From an uncultured Phocaeicola sp. (GTDB lineage Bacteria > Bacteroidota > Bacteroidia > Bacteroidales > Bacteroidaceae): a stretch of 64,000 bases of DNA. This document shows positions 27,850 to 36,119 of this stretch, one piece after another. Under the pieces are notes generated by a model, which saw nothing but the letters and a program-made list of their open reading frames with translations, had not been told where the DNA came from and ran no database searches. A program made the translations under genes and the position numbers. Location of the stretch: contig CALUIZ010000006.1 of NCBI GenBank assembly GCA_944320815.1, forward strand, positions 49,530-113,529, given 5' to 3'. Positions within the stretch are counted from its first letter, which is position 1. The number at the start of each line of letters is the position of its first letter.

Positions 27850-28926
27850 TCAGTGAGCCTTTTCAAACTCCCTCATGCAGTCGATGAGTGCCTGCACGCT
27901 CTCCACCGGAAGCGCATTGTAGCACGAAGCGCGGAATCCGCCCACCGAGCGGTGTCCCTTCACGCCCACCATGCCCCTGTCGGTGGCGAACTTCAGGAAG
28001 TCGGCCTCCAGCTCCTTATACTCGTCGGCCATCACGAAGCAGATGTTCATGTACGAGCGGTCTTCCGGAGCCGTCACCGTGCCGCGGAACAGCCGGTTGC
28101 GGTCGATTTCGGCATACAGCATGTCGGAGCGCAGCTTCGCCCTGCGCTGCATTTCCTCCACACCGCCCTGCGCCTTCACCCAGCGCAGCGTCTGCAGGGC
28201 CGCATAGATGGGCACCACGGGAGGCGTGTTGAACATCGACCCCTTGTCGACGTGCGTGCGGTAGTTGAGCATCGTCGGGATGTGGCGCGACACCTTGCCC
28301 AGCGCATCTTCCTTCACGATGACGAACGTCACGCCCGCCGGAGCCAGGTTCTTCTGCGCTCCGCCGTAAATGCAGATATACTTCGACACGTCAACCGGAC
28401 GCGAGAAGATGTCGGACGACATGTCGGCCACCATCGGCACCGGCACGTCGGGGTCGGCATGAAGCTCCGTCCCGTAGATGGTGTTGTTCGTGGTGATATG
28501 GAAATAGTCGGCGTCGGCGGGCACGGCGGCCTCGAAGCCTTTCGGGATATACGTATAGGTGTCCTTTTCAGACGAAGCCACCTCCACCGTCTCGCCGAAG
28601 GCCTTGGCTTCCTTCATCGCCTTCTTGGCCCATGCGCCCGTGTTCAGGTAGGCCGCCTTCTTCTCGAGGAAGTTGTAGGGCACCATGCAGAACTCCATGC
28701 TCGCGCCGCCTCCCAGGAAGAGCACCGAATAGCCTTCGGGGATGGCGAGCAGTTCCTTGAACAGCGCCACAGCCTCGTCCACCACCGGCTGGAAGTCCTT
28801 CGCGCGGTGGCTGATTTCCATCAGTGAAAGCCCCGAGCCGTTGAAGTCAAGGATGGCCTGGGCTGTATTCTCGATTACCTCGCGGGGAAGGATGGAGGGC
28901 CCCGCATTGAAATTGTGTTTCTTCAT
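27850..28926 (-). CDS. serC: Phosphoserine aminotransferase
   Basis: PLP enzyme converting 3-phosphohydroxypyruvate and glutamate to phosphoserine. The 358-residue protein begins [17 protein letters not shown] (family signature NAGP) and has the PLP-lysine motif [12 protein letters not shown] and the substrate motif [11 protein letters not shown] near the C terminus. Start chosen at MKKHNF; the longer frame adds eleven unusual residues. First gene of serC-serA-DUF1015. Confidence 0.95.
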   Translation of the reverse strand: MKKHNFNAGPSILPREVIENTAQAILDFNGSGLSLMEISHRAKDFQPVVDEAVALFKELLAIPEGYSVLFLGGGASMEFCMVPYNFLEKKAAYLNTGAWAKKAMKEAKAFGETVEVASSEKDTYTYIPKGFEAAVPADADYFHITTNNTIYGTELHADPDVPVPMVADMSSDIFSRPVDVSKYICIYGGAQKNLAPAGVTFVIVKEDALGKVSRHIPTMLNYRTHVDKGSMFNTPPVVPIYAALQTLRWVKAQGGVEEMQRRAKLRSDMLYAEIDRNRLFRGTVTAPEDRSYMNICFVMADEYKELEADFLKFATDRGMVGVKGHRSVGGFRASCYNALPVESVQALIDCMREFEKAH

Positions 28927-28979
28927 TGGTCTTTCTCGTTTATTTGGTTTGACATTCATTTCATAAGGTTCACATCGGC

Positions 28980-29010
28980 GAATTTAGTGATTATTTTTAG
29001 AAAACCAAAA
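28980..29010 (-). promoter_or_regulatory. Possible serC promoter
   Basis: Minus-strand TAAATTCG (28980-28987, one off TAnnTTTG) with CTTTTGG about 17-19 bp upstream. Weak match; the remainder of the 260-bp gap holds only the hairpin at 29145-29162. Confidence 0.35.
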
Positions 29011-29144
29011 GAAATGATGATAATTTTACAGAGAGACCGGAAACTTTCTTTCAATTTACCGCTCCACGCATGATTTTCCTGTCATATTGACACACATCCG
29101 TCTGACCGTGCGTCCCCGTTCCGGCCGATGCATGGCAAAATGAA

Positions 29145-29162
29145 CGGGAGACGCCTCTCCCG
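29145..29162 (-). terminator. Hairpin terminator after the DEAD-box helicase gene
   Basis: Perfect 7-bp stem CGGGAGA/TCTCCCG with loop CGCC, 25 bp beyond the helicase stop, followed on the minus strand by TTCATTTTG. Confidence 0.5.
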
Positions 29163-29186
29163 TCCCTTTCTTCTGACACAAAGTTA

Positions 29187-30503
29187 TCATTTTGCGGGTT
29201 CTATCAAAACTTTTATGCCCTTAATCTTTTCATTCTGCACGAGTTTTAACGTCTGTTTGCATTTCGACCGCACCACGGCCGCATAGGCGCAGTGGTCCTT
29301 CACGTCCACCCGTCCGATTTCGTCGCGTTTCAGGCCCGCCTTCTTCGAGAGGAAGCCCACGATGTCGACCTTGTTGATCTTGTCCTTCTTGCCCTTGCCG
29401 AAGTAGAGGGTCACGAAGGCGGGGAGCGGCGGGGCGGGGAGCGGCGAGGGGAAGCGGAACTCGTCGGGTTCGGGCTTCACGTAGGCGGGCAGCTCCTCTT
29501 CGGGGTGGAGGATGAGATAGGCGTTGCCTTCGGCCTCCCAGCGGGCGGTGCGTCCGTTGCGGTGCACGAAGCTCTCCTCGCCCGGCGGGAGATGGTAGTG
29601 CACCACGTGGCGGATGTCGGGGATGTCGAGCCCGCGCGCCGCCAGGTCGGTGGAGACGAAGACAGGGCAGCTCCCGTTGCGGAACTTGTAGAGGGCGCGT
29701 TCACGCACGTCCTGTTCCATGCCCCCGTGGAAGGTTTCGCAGGGCATCTTCATCGAGCGGAGATACTGCCCCACCCTGTCCACGCTCTCGCGGTGGTTGC
29801 AGAACACCAGTGTCTGCTCCCCTCCCAGACAGCAGAGCAGGCGGAAGAGGGTCTCCAGCTTGTCCTTCACGGGCGAGGACACACGGAAGACGCGCAGCCG
29901 GGGGGAAGCGGCGGCGGGTTCGAGGAAGTCGAGCTTCACGGCGCGCCCCAGTCCGGTGAACGAAGGAATCTCTTCCGCGTCGGTGGCGGAGAGGAGCACG
30001 CGGCGGCGGAGCGAAGGCAGACGGCCTATCACTTCGGCCATCTCGTCGTGGAAGCCGAATTCCAGACACTTGTCGAACTCGTCGATGACGAGGGTGCGCA
30101 CCGTCGAGGGGTCGAAGTTGCGTTTGCCCAGATGGTCGTCCATGCGTCCGGGAGTGCCCACAATCACCGCGGGCGAGAGGCTGCGCATGGCGCGGTGCTC
30201 GTCCATGGCGGGCCGTCCGCCGTAGCAGCTCATCACGGCGAAGCCGGTGCCCATCGACCTGAACACCTGTTCAATCTGCAGGGCGAGTTCGCGCGAGGGC
30301 ACGAGCACCACGGCCTGCACGCCCTCCACGCCGGCACGGAGCGAGAGTGCCAGGGGGATGAGATAGGCCAGTGTCTTCCCGGTGCCGGTGGGCGAAAGAA
30401 GCACCACGTCGTCGGCGTTCCGGGCGAAAGTTGCGCACATGGCCTCCTGCATCGCGTTCAGCCGTTCTATCTTCACGTTGTCGAGTATTGTCTGTATGTC
30501 CAT
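29187..30503 (-). CDS. DEAD-box RNA helicase, DbpA-like
   Basis: The 438-residue protein has Q-motif region, Walker A SPTGTGKT, motif II VIDEFD (DEFD in place of DEAD), motif III SAT and motif VI HRNGRTAR. The C-terminal ~75 residues (KKDKINKVDIVGFLSKKAG ... KIKGIKVLIEPAK) match the DbpA RNA-recognition domain that targets the enzyme to 23S rRNA hairpin 92. Probably assists large-subunit assembly. Start MDIQTILDN was chosen because a -7 box lies 25 bp upstream. Confidence 0.92.
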   Translation of the reverse strand: MDIQTILDNVKIERLNAMQEAMCATFARNADDVVLLSPTGTGKTLAYLIPLALSLRAGVEGVQAVVLVPSRELALQIEQVFRSMGTGFAVMSCYGGRPAMDEHRAMRSLSPAVIVGTPGRMDDHLGKRNFDPSTVRTLVIDEFDKCLEFGFHDEMAEVIGRLPSLRRRVLLSATDAEEIPSFTGLGRAVKLDFLEPAAASPRLRVFRVSSPVKDKLETLFRLLCCLGGEQTLVFCNHRESVDRVGQYLRSMKMPCETFHGGMEQDVRERALYKFRNGSCPVFVSTDLAARGLDIPDIRHVVHYHLPPGEESFVHRNGRTARWEAEGNAYLILHPEEELPAYVKPEPDEFRFPSPLPAPPLPAFVTLYFGKGKKDKINKVDIVGFLSKKAGLKRDEIGRVDVKDHCAYAAVVRSKCKQTLKLVQNEKIKGIKVLIEPAK

Positions 30504-30527
30504 CTCTTTCGTTTTTGTTTCCGGATG

Positions 30528-30535
30528 CAAAGATA
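30528..30535 (-). promoter_or_regulatory. -7 box for the DbpA-like gene
   Basis: Minus-strand TATCTTTG, exact TAnnTTTG match, 25 bp upstream of the chosen start. Confidence 0.5.
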
Positions 30536-30585
30536 GCGATTTCGCCGCTCTCATCCAACTCCTGCACCTGCATCATCAACACTCC

Positions 30586-30668
30586 GCGATACGCCCCTAC
30601 AACAGCGACCGCATGAAAGGGATGCAAATGAAATCACAATCCGCGTAGGGGCATATCGAATATGCCCG
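30586..30668. repeat. REP-like element, single-unit relative of the 34-kb repeat
   Basis: Contains GCGATACGCCCCTAC (30586-30600), a linker shared with the 34-kb tandem repeat (AAAGGGA ... GAAATCACA ... TCCGCGTAGGGG) and the palindrome GGGCATAT-CGA-ATATGCCC (30649-30667). The stem differs from the common GGGCGTAT/ATACGCCC by a compensated G-C to A-T change. Confidence 0.7.
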
Positions 30669-30697
30669 GAAACAGAAAAAGCCGCATGCCCGCCGGT

Positions 30698-31960
30698 TCA
30701 GAAAAGAATCTCCCCCTTCGAGCGGGTCACCTCGCCGTGGCGGTTCTTCGCCACGATCAGCTCGCGCCTGTCGGTCTCCGTCCCGTCGGGACTGTGGAGC
30801 ATCAGCACCAGGTCGGCATCCTGCTCGATGGCGCCGCTCTCGCGCAGGTGGCGCAGCTCGGGACGGTGGTCGTAGGTGTTCTCCACCTGCCGGTTCAACT
30901 GGCTCGACACGATGACCGGGCACTCCAGCAGACGCGCCAGCGACTTCAGCTTGCGCGTGCACTCGGCCACCTCCTGCTCGCGCGTGCGCCCCGCCTTCGG
31001 TCCCACGCCCAGCAACTGCAGATAGTCGACGATGAGCAGGTCGAGTCCCATCTTCGCCTTCATGCTCTTGGCGATGGCACACAGACGGTCGATGCCGATA
31101 TAGGGCGTGTCGTCCACATAGAGCGGCAGCGAGCCTATCTGCACCGCCTCCCGCTCCATCGTCTCCATGTCGGCGGCGGAAGCGATTCCGCGCTTCACCC
31201 TGCGGTAGTCCACCCCTCCGCCGGAGAGGAGCATGCGCTCGCCCACCTCCGTGCCCATCATCTCGAGCGTGAAGAAGAGCACCCTGAACCCGGCCCTCGC
31301 CGCCACCATGGCGAAGCGGAGGTCGAGCTGAGTCTTTCCCTGCCCCGGGCGCGCGGCGGTGAGGATGAGGTTGCCCGGCTGCCACCCTCCCGTCAGCTCG
31401 TCGAGCTTCCCGATGCCGGTGGGGATACCCGTCAGTCCGTCGCGTCCCTCCGCCACACGCTTCCGGATGCGCTCCATGGTCTGCTCGAGCACCTCGTCGA
31501 TACGCTTGAGATGCTCCTCCATGGGCGAGCGGGTGAGCAGGCTCTCCAGCGCCGACTGCAGGGAGAGCATCAGCTCGAAGATGTCTTCGGTCATGTCGCC
31601 GCAGGCCGACACGCGGGCCGAGAGCATCTTCCACAGCTCGCGGCGCACATAATATTCGTAGAGCACGAGGCAGTGGTGTCTGGCATGGGCCGCCGACGAC
31701 ACGCACTGCGACACGCGCGCCACCCCGTAGGGCCCTCCCGCCCTGTCGAGCGTGCCCAGGGCGCGCAGCTCCTCGGCCACCACCAGAATGTCGACGGGCT
31801 TTCCGGCGGCATAGGCAGAGGCGATTCCTTCGTAGATCAGACGGTTTTTCTCGATGTAGAACATTTCCGGACGCAGTGTCTTGAGCGTGTCGCCCGCCAC
31901 GGCCGGTTCGCGGAGCAGCGCAGACAGCACTGCCTCCTCCATTTCTTCGTTGTAGAACAT
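30698..31960 (-). CDS. DnaB-family helicase, second paralogue
   Basis: The 420-residue RecA-like hexameric helicase has the N-terminal DnaB domain (MEEAVLSALLREPAVAGDTL), Walker A AARPGQGKT, Walker B LLIVDYLQLLGVG and SSQLNRQVE ... LRESGAIEQDADLV. It is about 100 residues shorter than the main DnaB at 34.5-36.1 kb. It lies 69 bp downstream of a winged-helix initiator-like gene. Such pairs occur in mobile elements and in Bacteroides accessory modules. Likely an accessory helicase dedicated to that initiator (inference). Confidence 0.88.
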   Translation of the reverse strand: MFYNEEMEEAVLSALLREPAVAGDTLKTLRPEMFYIEKNRLIYEGIASAYAAGKPVDILVVAEELRALGTLDRAGGPYGVARVSQCVSSAAHARHHCLVLYEYYVRRELWKMLSARVSACGDMTEDIFELMLSLQSALESLLTRSPMEEHLKRIDEVLEQTMERIRKRVAEGRDGLTGIPTGIGKLDELTGGWQPGNLILTAARPGQGKTQLDLRFAMVAARAGFRVLFFTLEMMGTEVGERMLLSGGGVDYRRVKRGIASAADMETMEREAVQIGSLPLYVDDTPYIGIDRLCAIAKSMKAKMGLDLLIVDYLQLLGVGPKAGRTREQEVAECTRKLKSLARLLECPVIVSSQLNRQVENTYDHRPELRHLRESGAIEQDADLVLMLHSPDGTETDRRELIVAKNRHGEVTRSKGEILF

Positions 31961-32029
31961 GATTTTTTTCAGTATTTCAAGGTTTTCAGATTCAGTGTGT
32001 GATTCTCTTCCGGCGCATCCTCCCCCGGT

Positions 32030-32632
32030 TCAGAGGAAGCTCCTGCAGCGCAGGTAGTTCGCGCCCGTCCGCACGTAGTCCATGTTGGAGAGCGAGCGGA
32101 AATAGTCTTCCATGCGGTCCATGGCCATCCGGCGCTCCTCGTCGGTGAGCACGGCCCATTCGCGCTGCGCCTGATACCTGTCGCGCGGAATCTGCCGCGA
32201 GCGGCTGTGGTAGAGCGTCCAGAACTCGTCGAACGCGCGGGCGGCCTCTTCGTCGAGGGGCACCACGGAGGGCACGCGCGCCGCGCTGCGGCCCATGCGG
32301 CAGATGTCGTGGTAGTTGGTCCAGCTCATGCGCGTGCCCCCGGGGCTCATCCTCACCACCCCGGCCTTCTGCAGTTCCAGCAGCAGGCGGTAGACCCGCG
32401 ATCCGGAGCATCTCAGGCTGCCCGCCAGACGGCGGTGGGAGAGGTCCATCTCGCCCTCCTGCAGTCCGTCGCCGCCGCTCCCGGTGTAGGCGCACTTCAG
32501 CAGCATCAGGATGCAGGCGCGGGTGTCGTCGGCCTTCGATATGTTTTCAAACATGTTTTCGAGCAAACGGCGGGGCAAAACAATCTGTCCGCCGGCTTTC
32601 GGGTCTTTCAGAATTGATATTAATTTCTTCAT
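32030..32632 (-). CDS. Winged-helix replication-initiator-like protein
   Basis: The 200-residue protein begins MKKLISILKDPKAGGQIVLPRRLLE and has an N-terminal winged-helix-like half (MDLSHRRLAGSLRCSGSRVYRLLLELQKAGVV, residues about 65-100) and a C-terminal half (FDEFWTLYHSRSRQIPRDRYQAQREWAVL) resembling the tail of phage or plasmid replication proteins that load helicases. Together with the downstream DnaB paralogue it looks like an initiator/loader pair. I do not recognise a named family with certainty. Confidence 0.6.
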   Translation of the reverse strand: MKKLISILKDPKAGGQIVLPRRLLENMFENISKADDTRACILMLLKCAYTGSGGDGLQEGEMDLSHRRLAGSLRCSGSRVYRLLLELQKAGVVRMSPGGTRMSWTNYHDICRMGRSAARVPSVVPLDEEAARAFDEFWTLYHSRSRQIPRDRYQAQREWAVLTDEERRMAMDRMEDYFRSLSNMDYVRTGANYLRCRSFL

Positions 32633-32862
32633 ATACAAGTAACTTTGGATAAGTGTGCCTCCCCCATGGAAGGCACCGCAAAGATGCGCAAAAGAAACAT
32701 GAAAATGTAGGTGAATATAACTACATTTTTAAAACCATAGTGCTACTTCAAAAAATTTAAGCTAAACTTGTTAACCGAAAGCCGCACGGAGGGAGTTGCA
32801 CGAACCCAAAGTGCTGTAACACAGAGAGTTAATTATAAAATGGCAACTTCATGCTAATGAAT

Positions 32863-32933
32863 GAAACAAAAATGAAACAGCTAATGGAATCAAAATCAAT
32901 GCATTACAGGAATGTGCGAAACAAAAGTGAAAC
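32863..32933. repeat. Helically phased GAAAC repeats (iteron-like)
   Basis: GAAAC occurs at 32863, 32874, 32918 and 32929. All offsets (11, 55, 66) are multiples of 11 bp, so the sites lie on one face of the helix. Two pairs form the longer units GAAACAAAAATGAAACA and GAAACAAAAGTGAAACA. They sit in an AT-rich 460-bp gap (32633-33092) between the initiator-like gene and the divergent 33093 gene; nothing else is recognised in that gap. Confidence 0.6.
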
Positions 32934-33092
32934 ACTTCGGCACTTTTCCACCTTATTATATAGAGAATATAAAAAGAAAACCCCTACCCCTTTTTTGGAG
33001 GGCGGAAAAAATGGAGGCCGAAGGGAAAACGGAGGCCGCGAGAGCATGAAAACTGAATTTTACCTGACTTATAACTTGCAAAAAACGCAACG

Positions 33093-33503
33093 ATGAACCA
33101 GAACAAGAAGAAGAAAAAGCAAGTGTGCGAATATGTGGACCTGAGTGAAAAACAACTTCGGAAGATACAGTCGGAAATCCATCACCTGTTCAACTGTGTG
33201 TTCGTAAAATTCCGCCTCACCGTGCGGGAGTGTTCTTACCTGACCGGACTGGACAGCCATGTCTTCACCGACATGTTCCGCAACTACCGGCTCAACACGC
33301 TCGTCATCGGCATCCGGCTGGTGATGGCGGTGGCCGAGCGGAGACTCGACGCGGAACTGCTGCGCGACCTTCTGCTGGAGGCGTGCGCCCAAAAACGCTC
33401 GCTGGCGGTGCGGGTGATGGACGACGACGAACCGCTCCGCCGGGACGAGTTTCTGCTCATAGGGCCGAGGCGGAAAAGCAAGGGAAGGGAAAAGACCACG
33501 TAA
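33093..33503 (+). CDS. Hypothetical protein in the replication-like module
   Basis: A 136-residue, lysine-rich N-terminus (MNQNKKKKKQVCEYVDLSEK) leads into a helical middle (FRLTVRECSYLTGLDSHVFTD) that could form a helix-turn-helix, followed by LVIGIRLVMAVAERRLDAEL. I recognise no family. It is divergent from the initiator-like gene and convergent with the DUF4248 gene. GC-rich codon use matches the genome, and an AACGCAACG-spaced start region supports translation only weakly. Confidence 0.55.
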   Translation: MNQNKKKKKQVCEYVDLSEKQLRKIQSEIHHLFNCVFVKFRLTVRECSYLTGLDSHVFTDMFRNYRLNTLVIGIRLVMAVAERRLDAELLRDLLLEACAQKRSLAVRVMDDDEPLRRDEFLLIGPRRKSKGREKTT

Positions 33504-33540
33504 GCCCCCGCCGGAGGAGAGGAAGGGCCCGGGGAGAGTC

Positions 33541-33795
33541 TCAGGGCTCTCCCAGAAACTTCACGATCAGCTCCACCTCCGGACGCAGGAAGAAGCGGCG
33601 GGTCTTCAGACCGTCGGCGTGCGAAAGGGCCTCGTGCAGCCCGTCGCACCGCCTTATCCAACGGTTCAGGTTGGCCATCGCCTGCTTCTTTCCGGCATAG
33701 GGGAAATAGAGCATCGCAAGCTCGCTCTTTCTGTAAACTCCGTGACGGAACCCCGGCTCCTCGGCCGTGCCCGTCGTGCTTTCGTCTTTTCTCAT
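33541..33795 (-). CDS. DUF4248 family protein
   Basis: The 84-residue protein fits the DUF4248 pattern: YRKSELAMLYFPYA, then NLNRWIRRC and FFLRPEVELIVKFLGEP at the end. The family is common in Bacteroides, typically near HU-like, DnaB/VirE and amidase genes and capsule loci; its small size and helix pattern suggest DNA binding, but function is unknown. Start MRKDESTTG was chosen; the longer frame has no support. A -7 box lies about 95 bp upstream. Confidence 0.82.
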   Translation of the reverse strand: MRKDESTTGTAEEPGFRHGVYRKSELAMLYFPYAGKKQAMANLNRWIRRCDGLHEALSHADGLKTRRFFLRPEVELIVKFLGEP

Positions 33796-33890
33796 GCGTT
33801 CCTTGAAATGTTTTGTATGTGAAAGAATAAATGTCCGCAAACGTGCCCGATGACGTGCCCCGCGCGGAGGATTCACCTATCAAATATACT

Positions 33891-33898
33891 AAATTCCA
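33891..33898 (-). promoter_or_regulatory. Candidate -7 box for the DUF4248 gene
   Basis: Minus-strand TATATTTG, matching TAnnTTTG, 96 bp upstream of the start. Confidence 0.4.
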
Positions 33899-33965
33899 GC
33901 GTATTATGCAATTTTTCCCGCCTCTTTTGTCTGTCCTTCCGCGGCTCTTTCGTCTACCCGCAGGT

Positions 33966-34420
33966 GTGCATCGAATACGCCCGGAAACATCCGCGTGCAC
34001 GCATTCGGGCGTATGCGATACGCCCCTACATCCACTTTTAACGAAAGGGACGAAACTGAAATCACAGTCCGCGTAGGGGCGGACCCGTGTGTCCGCCCAG
34101 TTGCATTATCAGGGGGCATCGGGCAGACACACGGGTCTGCCCCTACTGCAAATGAAAGAACCGTAGTCTACACGTAGGGGCGTATCGAATACGCCCAGAA
34201 ACAGCCACGTGCATGCATTCGGGCGTATGCGATACGCCCCTACAACCACTTTTAACGAAAGGGACGAAACTGAAATCACAGTCCGCGTAGGGGCGGACCC
34301 ATGTGTCCGCCCAACTGCATTATCAGGGTGTCATCGGGCAGACACACGGGTCTGCCCCTACTGCAAATGAAAGAAGCCGTGGTCTACACGTAGGGGTGTA
34401 TGCGATACGCCCCTAAACAG
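33966..34420. repeat. Tandem duplication of a 214-bp REP-like composite
   Basis: Two near-identical units repeat at a period of about 214 bp: GGGCGTATGCGATACGCCC at 34007 and 34221, GCGTAGGGGCGGACCC at 34071 and 34285, GGGCAGACACACGGGTCTGCC at 34121 and 34336. A partial third start (TAGGGGTGTATGCGATACGCCCC) follows near 34391. Each unit carries three palindromes: type A, type B1 (GGGCGGAC...GTCCGCCC) and type B2 (GGGCAGAC...GTCTGCCC). It fills most of the 736-bp gap between the DUF4248 gene and dnaB. No ORF is convincing here. Confidence 0.85.
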
Positions 34421-34495
34421 CGACCGCATGAAAGGGACCGTGCCGCGCGGAAAAACTTGTGGCCCCCGCCCTTTCCGTATTCCAGTTTTTTGAAT

Positions 34496-34503
34496 TACCT
34501 TTG
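34496..34503 (+). promoter_or_regulatory. -7 box for dnaB
   Basis: TACCTTTG, exact fit to TAnnTTTG, 28 bp upstream of the dnaB ATG. The -33 region is not well conserved. Confidence 0.5.
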
Positions 34504-34531
34504 TTCCCCCGAAACGAGAAGAAGAAAGACC

Positions 34532-36097
34532 ATGGCAGAGATAAAGAGAAACATACGGGTGCCCAAGGCGGCGAAGACGAAGCAGACCGACGAATACGGG
34601 CATCTGCAGCCGCAGGCCCCCGAACTGGAGGAGGCCGTGCTGGGCGCGCTGATGATAGAGAAGGATGCCTACTCGCTGGTCAGCGAGATACTGCGTCCCG
34701 AATCGTTCTATGAGCACCGACACCAGCTCATCTATGCGGCCATCACCGACCTGGCCGTCCGCCAGAAGCCCATCGACATCCTCACCGTCACCGAACAGCT
34801 CCGTCTGCGGGGCGACCTGGAGGAGGCGGGAGGGCCGTTCTACATCACCCAACTGAGCGGAAAGGTGGCCTCGTCGGCACACATCGAATACCACGCGCGC
34901 ATCATCGCCCAGAAGTTTCTGGCACGCGAGCTGATCACCTTCACCAGCAACATCCAGACGAAGGCGTTCGACGAGACGCAGGACGTGGACGACCTCATGC
35001 AGGAGGCCGAAGGGAAGCTCTTCGAAATCTCGCAGCAGAACATGAAAAAGGACTACACGCAGATCAACCCCGTCATCCAGGAGGCTTATGAGATGCTGCA
35101 GAAGGCGGCCGCACGCACCGACGGTCTGAGCGGACTGGCCAGCGGGTTCCACCAGCTCGACAAGATGACGTCGGGGTGGCAGAACTCCGACCTCATCATC
35201 ATCGCGGCGCGTCCGGCCATGGGAAAGACGGCCTTCGTGCTCTCCATGGCCAAGAACATGGCGGTGAACGCCAAGGTGCCCGTGGCACTGTTCTCGCTCG
35301 AAATGAGCAACGTGCAGCTCGTGAACCGTCTCATCGTGAACGTGTGCGAGATTCCGGGAGAGAAGATCAAGAGCGGACAGCTCGCGCCCTATGAGTGGGG
35401 ACAGCTCGACTACAAGATCAAGGAGCTTTACGACGCGCCGCTCTACGTGGACGACACGCCTTCGCTCTCGGTGTTCGAGCTGCGCACAAAAGCCCGCCGT
35501 CTGGTGAGGGAGCACGGGGTGAAGATCATCATCATCGACTACCTCCAGCTGATGAACGCCAGCGGCATGTCGTTCGGAAGCCGTCAGGAGGAGGTGAGCA
35601 CCATCTCGCGCTCGCTCAAGGGACTGGCCAAGGAGCTGAACATCCCCATCGTGGCACTGAGCCAGTTGAACCGTGGGGTGGAGAACCGTGAGGGCATCGA
35701 AGGGAAGCGGCCGCAACTGAGCGACCTCCGCGAGTCGGGGGCCATCGAGCAGGACGCCGACATGGTGTGCTTCATCCACCGCCCGGAATACTACAAGATC
35801 TATACCGACGAGAAGGGGAACGACCTGCACGGCATGGCGGAAATCATCATCGCCAAGCACCGTAACGGTGCGGTGGGCGACGTGCTGCTGCGCTTCCGCG
35901 GAGAGTACGCGCGATTCCAGAACCCCGACGACGACCTCATCATCCCGATGCCGGGCGAGGACAGGGAGGAGGCTCCCGTGCTGCGCTCGCGGATGAACGG
36001 CGGAGACGGACAGGAAAGTGTGCCGCCCCCGTCGCCCGAGATGGCTCCCCCGCCGGAGAACCCCTTCGGAGGGCCGGTGGCCGACGTGCCGTTCTGA
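34532..36097 (+). CDS. dnaB: Replicative DNA helicase DnaB
   Basis: The 521-residue hexameric fork helicase has the N-terminal domain (ELEEAVLGALMIEKDAYSLV), linker, Walker A AARPAMGKT, Walker B IIIIDYLQLMNAS, arginine-finger region LSQLNRGVENREGIEGKRP and LRESGAIEQDADMV. Length and completeness mark it as the housekeeping copy. A proline-rich tail (PPPSPEMAPPPENPFGG) is common in Bacteroidetes DnaB. The earlier ORF start lies inside repeat DNA and was rejected. Confidence 0.96.
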   Translation: MAEIKRNIRVPKAAKTKQTDEYGHLQPQAPELEEAVLGALMIEKDAYSLVSEILRPESFYEHRHQLIYAAITDLAVRQKPIDILTVTEQLRLRGDLEEAGGPFYITQLSGKVASSAHIEYHARIIAQKFLARELITFTSNIQTKAFDETQDVDDLMQEAEGKLFEISQQNMKKDYTQINPVIQEAYEMLQKAAARTDGLSGLASGFHQLDKMTSGWQNSDLIIIAARPAMGKTAFVLSMAKNMAVNAKVPVALFSLEMSNVQLVNRLIVNVCEIPGEKIKSGQLAPYEWGQLDYKIKELYDAPLYVDDTPSLSVFELRTKARRLVREHGVKIIIIDYLQLMNASGMSFGSRQEEVSTISRSLKGLAKELNIPIVALSQLNRGVENREGIEGKRPQLSDLRESGAIEQDADMVCFIHRPEYYKIYTDEKGNDLHGMAEIIIAKHRNGAVGDVLLRFRGEYARFQNPDDDLIIPMPGEDREEAPVLRSRMNGGDGQESVPPPSPEMAPPPENPFGGPVADVPF

Positions 36098-36119
36098 CAC
36101 CGCCACCTCCCCCGCCCCG

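Noticed and set aside
32851..33096. An 81-codon plus-strand frame before the 33093 gene
   Set aside because: It overlaps that gene's start, consists of low-complexity K/N/G/R-rich sequence from an AT-rich regulatory gap, and matches nothing.
33966..34420. CRISPR array
   Set aside because: The repeated unit is 214 bp, only about two copies, itself made of palindromes, with no unique spacers and no cas genes.
30698..34420. Prophage or integrated plasmid
   Set aside because: Helicase and initiator-like genes are present, but no integrase, terminase, capsid, partition or mobilisation genes and no attachment-site repeats were found.
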